A model generated the notes under the pieces. That model did no database searches. It had not been told where the DNA came from and saw nothing but the letters and a program-made list of their open reading frames with translations. Positions 54,472 to 64,000 of a stretch of 64,000 bases of DNA are shown here, piece after piece (within the stretch, counting starts at the first letter, position 1; each line of letters begins with the position of its first letter). The DNA is from Rhizobium bangladeshense (GTDB lineage Bacteria; Pseudomonadota; Alphaproteobacteria; Rhizobiales; Rhizobiaceae). The stretch covers positions 1 through 64,000 of the forward strand of contig NZ_LYPL01000015.1 in the NCBI RefSeq assembly GCF_001662075.1, read 5' to 3'. The translations under genes were made by a program, and so were the position numbers.

Positions 54472-55317
54472 TCAGCTTGCCTCTTGGGTTTCGATCCGTG
54501 CGGCCTTGCGCGTGGCATGGAGGAAGGCTCCAATAAAGGCGATCCCGAACAGAAGTACGATCGTCGGGGCCGGCGCGCTATCGATAAAGAAGGAGAGATA
54601 GACGCCTGCAAAAGCCGTGATCACCGCGATTGCGACCGAAAAAGCGAGCATCGTACTGAAGCGGCGCGTCAGCAGATAGGCGATGGAGCCTGGTGCAATC
54701 AGCAGCGAGATGGCGAGAATGATGCCGACCGAGCGAAGCGCTGCCACGATCGTCAATGAAATCAGGCAGAGCAGGCCGTAGTGAAGCAGGTTCACCTTCA
54801 GCCCGACCGCTCTCGCCTGCGCCGGGTCGAACGCGTGCAGCAGCAGGTCACGCCATTTGACGGCGATGATGATGGCCGTCAGCGCCGCAATGGCTCCGGT
54901 CTCGACGATGTCGCGAAAGCCGATGCCGAGCATATCGCCGAAGAGGATGTGATCGAGATGTACCTCGGACTGGATCTTCACATACAGGACCAGGCCGAAC
55001 CCGAACATGCCCGAAAATACGATGCCCATCACCGTGTCCTGCTTGATGCGGCTGTTATCTTTCAGAAAACCGGTGGCAAGCGCGCAGACCATCCCGGCCG
55101 CAAAAGCGCCGACCGCTAAGGGAAAGCCGAGGATATAGGCGATGACCACGCCTGGGAATACGGCATGGCTCATGGCGTCCCCCATGAGCGCCCAGCCCTT
55201 GAGCACAAGGAAGCAGGACAGCAACGCAGTCGGGATAGCGATCAGCACCGAGATGATCAGGGCATTGATCATGAAATCGAACTGGAACGGCGCCAGGAGG
55301 ACGGTGAGACCGTTCAT
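54472..55317 (-). CDS. sitD: manganese/iron ABC transporter permease SitD
   Basis: A 281-residue ABC-3 family permease with about eight hydrophobic segments ('VLKGWALMGDAMSHAVFPGVVIA', here shortened, is the conserved block near residue 40). Second membrane subunit of the Mn(II) importer. ATG 55317 overlaps the sitC stop by 4 bases. The open frame reaches back to 55719 within sitC and is not used. It is the last gene of sitABCD; the 155-bp gap to the next operon has no obvious terminator. Confidence 0.93.
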   Translation of the reverse strand: MNGLTVLLAPFQFDFMINALIISVLIAIPTALLSCFLVLKGWALMGDAMSHAVFPGVVIAYILGFPLAVGAFAAGMVCALATGFLKDNSRIKQDTVMGIVFSGMFGFGLVLYVKIQSEVHLDHILFGDMLGIGFRDIVETGAIAALTAIIIAVKWRDLLLHAFDPAQARAVGLKVNLLHYGLLCLISLTIVAALRSVGIILAISLLIAPGSIAYLLTRRFSTMLAFSVAIAVITAFAGVYLSFFIDSAPAPTIVLLFGIAFIGAFLHATRKAARIETQEAS

Positions 55318-56171
55318 GGGGATGCCTCCAGAGCTTGCGCGGCTCTGCGCCGGCTTGCCAGCATGCCGTGTTTGGGCGCCAGGAAGAAGGCGGCAAGGAA
55401 GATCAGCGTCTGGAGAACAACGATGATGCCGCCGGTCGCGCCGTCGAGGAAATAGCTTACATAGGCGCCGACGAAGCTGGTCGCCGCTCCGATCGCGACA
55501 GCGATGACAAGCAGCCGCGGGAAACGATCGGTCAGCAGGTAGGCCGTCGCGCCCGGCGTCACCACCATACAGATGACCAGAAAGGCGCCGACGGTCTGGA
55601 GTGCGGCGACCGTCGAGGCCGACAGCAGCGTGAAAAACATGATTTTCAGCCGAGTCGGATTGATCCCGATCGAACGGGCGTGGGTCTCGTCGAAAAAGAC
55701 GACCATCAGGTCCTTCCACTTCACCAGCAGGATGGCGAGCGAAACGAAGCCGATAATGGCAAGCTGGAGCGTGTCCTCGGGCGTGATTGCAAGGATGTTG
55801 CCGAGCACGATCGTTTGGATGTTCACCGCAGTCGGTTTCAGCGACACCATGAACAGGCCAAGCCCGAAAAAGGAGGAGAAGATCAGGCCGATGATGGCGT
55901 CCTCCTTCAGCTTGGTGCGCTGGTTGAGGAACAGCATCGCTGCGGCGGCGAGGCCGCCGGAGAAGAAGGCGCCGATCGAGAAGGGAAGTCCGATCATATA
56001 GGCGGCGGCGACCCCCGGCACGATGGAATGCGAAAGTGCGTCGCCGATCAGCGACCAGCCCTTAAGCATCAGGTAACAGGAGAGGAAGGCGCAGACACCA
56101 CCGACAAGAGCCGAGACCCACATGGCGTTCAGCATGTAGTCATAGGTGAAAGGCTCGAGAATGGCGGCCAT
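55314..56171 (-). CDS. sitC: manganese/iron ABC transporter permease SitC
   Basis: A 285-residue ABC-3 family permease and first membrane subunit. It shows the same conserved block ('LKGWSLIGDALSHSIVPGVA') and 'FNTRSK'-like regions ('LNQRTKLKEDAIIGLIFSSF'). Its start codon overlaps the sitB stop by one base (TAATG), and its stop overlaps sitD. The C-terminal tail is charged. With SitD it forms the membrane channel for Mn(II), less often Fe(II). Confidence 0.94.
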   Translation of the reverse strand: MAAILEPFTYDYMLNAMWVSALVGGVCAFLSCYLMLKGWSLIGDALSHSIVPGVAAAYMIGLPFSIGAFFSGGLAAAAMLFLNQRTKLKEDAIIGLIFSSFFGLGLFMVSLKPTAVNIQTIVLGNILAITPEDTLQLAIIGFVSLAILLVKWKDLMVVFFDETHARSIGINPTRLKIMFFTLLSASTVAALQTVGAFLVICMVVTPGATAYLLTDRFPRLLVIAVAIGAATSFVGAYVSYFLDGATGGIIVVLQTLIFLAAFFLAPKHGMLASRRRAAQALEASP

Positions 56172-57070
56172 TAGCCCTGCTCTCCGGTTTCGTCCGCCGG
56201 GACAGGCGTAGGCAGCTTGCCCTCCCGCAGAACCAGCGGCCGCTCGTCGTCGGTGAGGATGCCGACGGGATATGACTTGCCGCCGGAGCCATTCAAGACG
56301 AGATGGCGAAGCACGCCGCCGAAGGTTTTCTCGAGGTTTTCCTGCGTAAAGGTCTCGTCCGTCGGTCCGTAGGACAGTACCGTGCCCTTGATCAGCACCG
56401 TGCGATCGCAGAATTCCGGCACGCTGCCGAGATTGTGCGTAGAGACCAGCATCACCCGGCCTTCGTCACGCAGTGAGCGGAGCAATTTGACGATGGCCTC
56501 TTCGGTCTTGACATCGACGCCGGTGAAGGGTTCGTCGAGGAGGATGACGCGACCGTCTTGCGCCAACGCGCGAGCGAGGAAAACGCGTTTCTTCTGGCCG
56601 CCGGAAAGCTCACCGATCTGGCGCTTGCGGAATTCGCTCATGTTGACGCGGCCAAGTGCCTTGGACACCGCGTCATGGTCGGCCGCTTTCGGTATTCGCA
56701 TCATCCCCATATGGCCGTAGCGCCCCATCATGACGACGTCTTCGACCAGCACCGGAAAATTCCAGTCGACCTCTTCCGATTGCGGCACGTAGGCGACTAG
56801 ATTTTTCCGCAGCGCTTGTGCGACCGGCATGCCGAGCACCGAAATCTCGCCCCTGGCGAGGCGCACGAAGCCCATGATTGCCTTGAACAGCGTCGACTTG
56901 CCGGAACCATTGACGCCGACGAGTGCTGTGATCGTGCCGGTGGGTGTCTGGAAGCTGGCGTCGCGCAACGCCGTGTGGCCGTTGCGATACGTGACCGTGG
57001 CATCCCTTACGGAAATGCCAGCCCCCGCATTCAAAGACGCGGGTGAAACGGGGGAAGCAATCGCGTTCAT
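56171..57070 (-). CDS. sitB: manganese/iron ABC transporter ATP-binding protein SitB
   Basis: A 299-residue ATPase. Walker [10 protein letters not shown], signature LSGGQKKRV, Walker [13 protein letters not shown] and H-loop STHNLGSV are intact. The N-terminal 20 residues before the first strand are longer than in most homologues. The C-terminal 50 residues ('[16 protein letters not shown]') extend past the fold. ATG 57070 overlaps the sitA stop by 4 bases. Energises SitCD. Confidence 0.94.
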   Translation of the reverse strand: MNAIASPVSPASLNAGAGISVRDATVTYRNGHTALRDASFQTPTGTITALVGVNGSGKSTLFKAIMGFVRLARGEISVLGMPVAQALRKNLVAYVPQSEEVDWNFPVLVEDVVMMGRYGHMGMMRIPKAADHDAVSKALGRVNMSEFRKRQIGELSGGQKKRVFLARALAQDGRVILLDEPFTGVDVKTEEAIVKLLRSLRDEGRVMLVSTHNLGSVPEFCDRTVLIKGTVLSYGPTDETFTQENLEKTFGGVLRHLVLNGSGGKSYPVGILTDDERPLVLREGKLPTPVPADETGEQG

Positions 57071-57984
57071 TGCGACAGGCCTTCGGCAAGACCCTTGACG
57101 ATGGTGTCGGAGGTGACCCGCAGCAGGTCGATATAGGTCGGCGTGGGGCCGTCGGCTTCGCTCAAGGAGTCCACATAGAGCACGCCACCATAATGGGCGC
57201 CGGTTTCACGGGCGACCTGCCGGGCCGGCTTGTCCGACACCGTGCTCTCGCTGAACACGGCAGGGATATTATTGGCCCTGACGGCATCGACGACCTTGCG
57301 GACCTGTTGCGGCGTGCCCTGCTGATCGGCATTGATCGGCCACAGATAGAGCTCCTTCAAGCCGACGTCGCGAGCGAGATAAGAGAAGGCCCCTTCGCTC
57401 GATACAAGCCAGCGCTTATCCTCGGGGATGGTACCCAGCTTCTCGCGGATCGGCGCAATGGTCGCCTCGATCTCCTTCTTGTAGGCATCGGCGTTGGCCT
57501 TGTAGACCTCGGCATTCTCAGGATCGTATTTGACGAAGGCGTCGCGGATGTTGTCGACATAAATGATCGCGTTCTTCGGCGACATCCAGGCATGCGGATT
57601 GGGTTTGCCGCTATAGGGGCCTTCGCTGATGCCCATCGGCTGGACGCCGGTGGAGACCACGACGTCGGGAACATCTTTCAGGTTCCGGTAAAATTTCTGA
57701 AACCACAGCTCGAGATTGAGGCCGTTCGACAAGAGGATCTGGGCGCCCTGAGCCCGCTGAATATCACCCGGCGTCGGCTGATAGCCGTGGATCTCGGCCC
57801 CGGGCTTGGTGATCGATTCCACGATCGCGGCATCGCCGGCAACGTTCTTTGCCATGTCGGCAATGACGGTGAAGGTGGTCACCGCTTTGAATTTCTCCTG
57901 CGCGGCGGCACCGCCGGCCATCAGGCCGAGTGCGGCAACGGCCACCATGCCGGTTAGGACTCTGCGTCTTAGGCCACTAAGCAT
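57067..57984 (-). CDS. sitA: manganese-binding periplasmic protein SitA
   Basis: A 305-residue cluster A-I binding protein (SitA/PsaA/TroA type). It has a Sec signal with two Arg, ending in GGAAA-QE. The metal ligands expected are the His in '[11 protein letters not shown]', the His in '[12 protein letters not shown]', the Glu in '[14 protein letters not shown]', and the Asp in 'VLYVDSLSE'. ATG 57984 is chosen for the AAGGGA site; the frame is open to 58050. Binds Mn(II) for SitBCD; needed in rhizobia for Mn supply and superoxide defence. Two Mur-box-like repeats lie upstream, so repression by Mur with Mn(II) is expected. Confidence 0.95.
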   Translation of the reverse strand: MLSGLRRRVLTGMVAVAALGLMAGGAAAQEKFKAVTTFTVIADMAKNVAGDAAIVESITKPGAEIHGYQPTPGDIQRAQGAQILLSNGLNLELWFQKFYRNLKDVPDVVVSTGVQPMGISEGPYSGKPNPHAWMSPKNAIIYVDNIRDAFVKYDPENAEVYKANADAYKKEIEATIAPIREKLGTIPEDKRWLVSSEGAFSYLARDVGLKELYLWPINADQQGTPQQVRKVVDAVRANNIPAVFSESTVSDKPARQVARETGAHYGGVLYVDSLSEADGPTPTYIDLLRVTSDTIVKGLAEGLSQ

Positions 57985-58056
57985 GAATATTCCCTTCTTT
58001 TGCCCCATCAACCGTTCGGCACACGCAGCGACGGCCGATAACAAGTTCACCGATAT

Positions 58057-58071
58057 AAATGCGACGCATTT
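58057..58071. promoter_or_regulatory. Mur-box-like palindrome 1 upstream of sitA
   Basis: AAATGCG-A-CGCATTT, a 7-bp inverted repeat around one base, lies 73 bases upstream of the sitA start and is followed by TTGCAATT. Position suits one of the two manganese-responsive sequences known for rhizobial sit operons. Match to the published consensus is not verified. Confidence 0.55.
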
Positions 58072-58107
58072 GCAATTACTGCTGATGAGCCTTGTATCTA
58101 TCTATTC

Positions 58108-58128
58108 TGCAATTGCGACTGAATTGCA
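58108..58128. promoter_or_regulatory. Mur-box-like inverted repeat 2 upstream of sitA
   Basis: TGCAATT-N7-AATTGCA (58108-58114, 58122-58128) is a perfect 7-bp inverted repeat. A further TGCAATT occurs at 58071-58077. Two elements 50-60 bp apart match the two-box layout reported for Mur-controlled sit promoters. Fur-family proteins bind such A/T-rich inverted repeats. Confidence 0.6.
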
Positions 58129-58281
58129 ACAAGGATTTTCGAAGAGGTGCGGCGCTGAACATCTCAACATTTCAAGAAACGCCTGGATCGCGTGGGGGGT
58201 TCCTCGGAACGCCGCCAAGCTGCGACGTGCGTGCTCGGCCCGCGGTGGATCCGCAGCCGGCCCGGCCTCCCTCGAACATGC

Positions 58282-58563
58282 TCAGCTCAGCTTTCCCACG
58301 AGCTTGGCATAGTCCGAAAAAGTTCGCTGCTCGCCTTTCCCGGCGGCCTGCTCGGCAAGCTGCAAGACACGGATAGGAAACAGGATCGCAGCGCGGTTGG
58401 CGTCCGAAAGCTCGTGATCGTCGTCTTCCTCAATGGCCTTCATGGCTTTCGACAGCGCGGCATTGAGTTCCTGGCGGGTGAGCAGTTCTTTCTCGACGAT
58501 CGCGTCGCATATGGACGCCATCGCCATGATCAGGCCCTTAAGCTGCAGATTGGCGGTATTCAT
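58282..58563 (-). CDS. small hypothetical protein (93 residues)
   Basis: Unrecognised soluble protein. Residues 1-60 read as amphipathic helices ('MAMASICDAIVEKELLTRQE', 'LNAALSKAMKAIEEDDDHEL'), the acidic EEDDDHE patch is distinctive, and a last helix follows. No signal or membrane segment. GGAG nine bases upstream supports the ATG. The gap to the next gene upstream is 26 bases on the same strand, so the two may form a short operon. The arrangement next to a large sensor kinase on the other strand could be chance. Confidence 0.7.
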   Translation of the reverse strand: MNTANLQLKGLIMAMASICDAIVEKELLTRQELNAALSKAMKAIEEDDDHELSDANRAAILFPIRVLQLAEQAAGKGEQRTFSDYAKLVGKLS

Positions 58564-58589
58564 GAGAACTCCAATGAAAGAGGCGGGCT

Positions 58590-59042
58590 CTAATCCGGTT
58601 CAACCGACCGGATCGTGTCGACCGAGACCGTACCCTCGACGATACCGCGTTTGATATCGCGCCTGTTCCGGTCGATCTCGATGACAGTATAGAGCTTGTC
58701 ATCGCGGAAGGCACTGGCATTGGCCGTCGTCACATCCTCGGCGGGCGCCGCATCCACTTCCATGAAATCGAGCTCGCGCGCCGCGGCGACGATCCTGGCA
58801 TCGCCAGGCGTTCTGGCGGCGACGACAACGATGCCATGGCCGGGGGCATTGTCCCATCTCGGATCGTCGGGGGCGGCGATCGGTTCCAGCCGGTAGATGT
58901 TGAGCATTTCATCGCCGGCATCGGGCGAGGCTTCCGCCGCCGCATCCTGGATCTGCGCGTGGCTTTCGACCGATTGTCCAAAGGTAGTCGGGCTGGTCGC
59001 GTTGTTGATCTCTTCCTTGCCGGTCTTCGAGACGTTCGACAT
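58590..59042 (-). CDS. hypothetical protein (150 residues)
   Basis: Unrecognised soluble protein. The N-terminal 45 residues are polar and probably disordered. The rest looks like alternating beta and helix ('GHGIVVVAARTPGDARIVAA', 'LYTVIEIDRNRRDIKRGIV'), ending in an acidic tail. ATG 59042 has GGAG seven bases upstream and is preferred over ATG 59054. Starts 26 bases before the 93-residue gene. Divergent from the HAMP-array kinase with a 214-bp gap. Confidence 0.7.
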   Translation of the reverse strand: MSNVSKTGKEEINNATSPTTFGQSVESHAQIQDAAAEASPDAGDEMLNIYRLEPIAAPDDPRWDNAPGHGIVVVAARTPGDARIVAAARELDFMEVDAAPAEDVTTANASAFRDDKLYTVIEIDRNRRDIKRGIVEGTVSVDTIRSVEPD

Positions 59043-59256
59043 GTCGCTCTCCATTGTCAGGACGGAAACGACAGCCGGCGGAGAACGGTTCCAGCCTGCG
59101 CGAAAAACGGCAAAGTCGGCTTCGTACAGGGCTTTGGGTTTATGCAGCTATTAAGTTCATTTTGAATACTAAATCATGATAAGCTCTACCGGGGATGGCC
59201 CATACCATTTTCTAAGTTGAGCACTAAATTACCAGTCGTCGAAGAGGGGGATTTTC

Positions 59257-64000
<4,744 letters not shown>

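Overview
The window reads as a chromosomal or large-plasmid segment of a fast-growing rhizobium (Rhizobium or a close relative in the Rhizobiaceae). It is GC-rich and dominated by ABC importers with their own LacI, ROK, AraC and GntR regulators. It carries a sitABCD manganese operon preceded by Mur-box-like repeats, a GlgE/TreS-maltokinase/GlgB operon, a DUF3422 protein, and a short intergenic repeat recalled as typical of Rhizobium genomes. I saw no tRNA, rRNA, CRISPR array, phage or intact insertion sequence. The species assignment is inference from gene content.

Layout. 0.1-4.1 kb: a leftward NitT/TauT-type ABC importer (binding protein, ATPase, permease) and a FadR/GntR regulator. 4.2-9.9 kb: a LacI regulator divergent from a GH29 alpha-L-fucosidase operon with a sugar importer that has no ATPase gene; two identical GAACCGGTTC operators lie between them. 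10-11.3 kb: a DUF3422 membrane protein. 11.5-24.7 kb: a pectin (probably rhamnogalacturonan) oligosaccharide locus. Here a binding protein is divergent from an operon for an unrecognised 840-residue protein, a GH105 unsaturated rhamnogalacturonyl hydrolase, a divergent GH28-like beta-helix protein, an ATPase and two permeases, followed by ROK, AraC and LacI regulators. Two 16-bp palindromes sit in the divergent promoter region. 24.8-30.8 kb: TetR regulator plus an RND efflux operon with two membrane-fusion lipoproteins. 30.9-39.2 kb: mixed genes (DUF900 hydrolase, NCS1 transporter, DUF4272, CorA, APH-like kinase, MBL-fold hydrolase, small lipoprotein, DUF1963).

39.3-48.0 kb: glgE, a treS-maltokinase fusion and glgB, tightly coupled, giving a route from trehalose or maltose via maltose-1-phosphate to branched alpha-glucan. 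48.1-51.5 kb: a thiamine-diphosphate enzyme co-translated with an aspartate/aromatic aminotransferase, divergent from an Lrp regulator. 51.5-54.3 kb: a FecBCD-type metal-chelate importer. 54.5-58.0 kb: sitABCD. 58.3-59.0 kb: two small uncharacterised genes. 59.26 kb to the right edge: a very large soluble histidine kinase with eleven exact-length 92-residue HAMP repeats, cut off by the window end.

The common theme is scavenging: plant cell-wall sugars (fucosides, pectin fragments), other small organic substrates, metals and nucleobase-like compounds, with glucan storage. The strongest leads for undescribed biology are the 840-residue protein in the pectin locus, the HAMP-array kinase, the extra GH13-like half of GlgE, and the Lrp-linked thiamine-diphosphate enzyme/aminotransferase pair.
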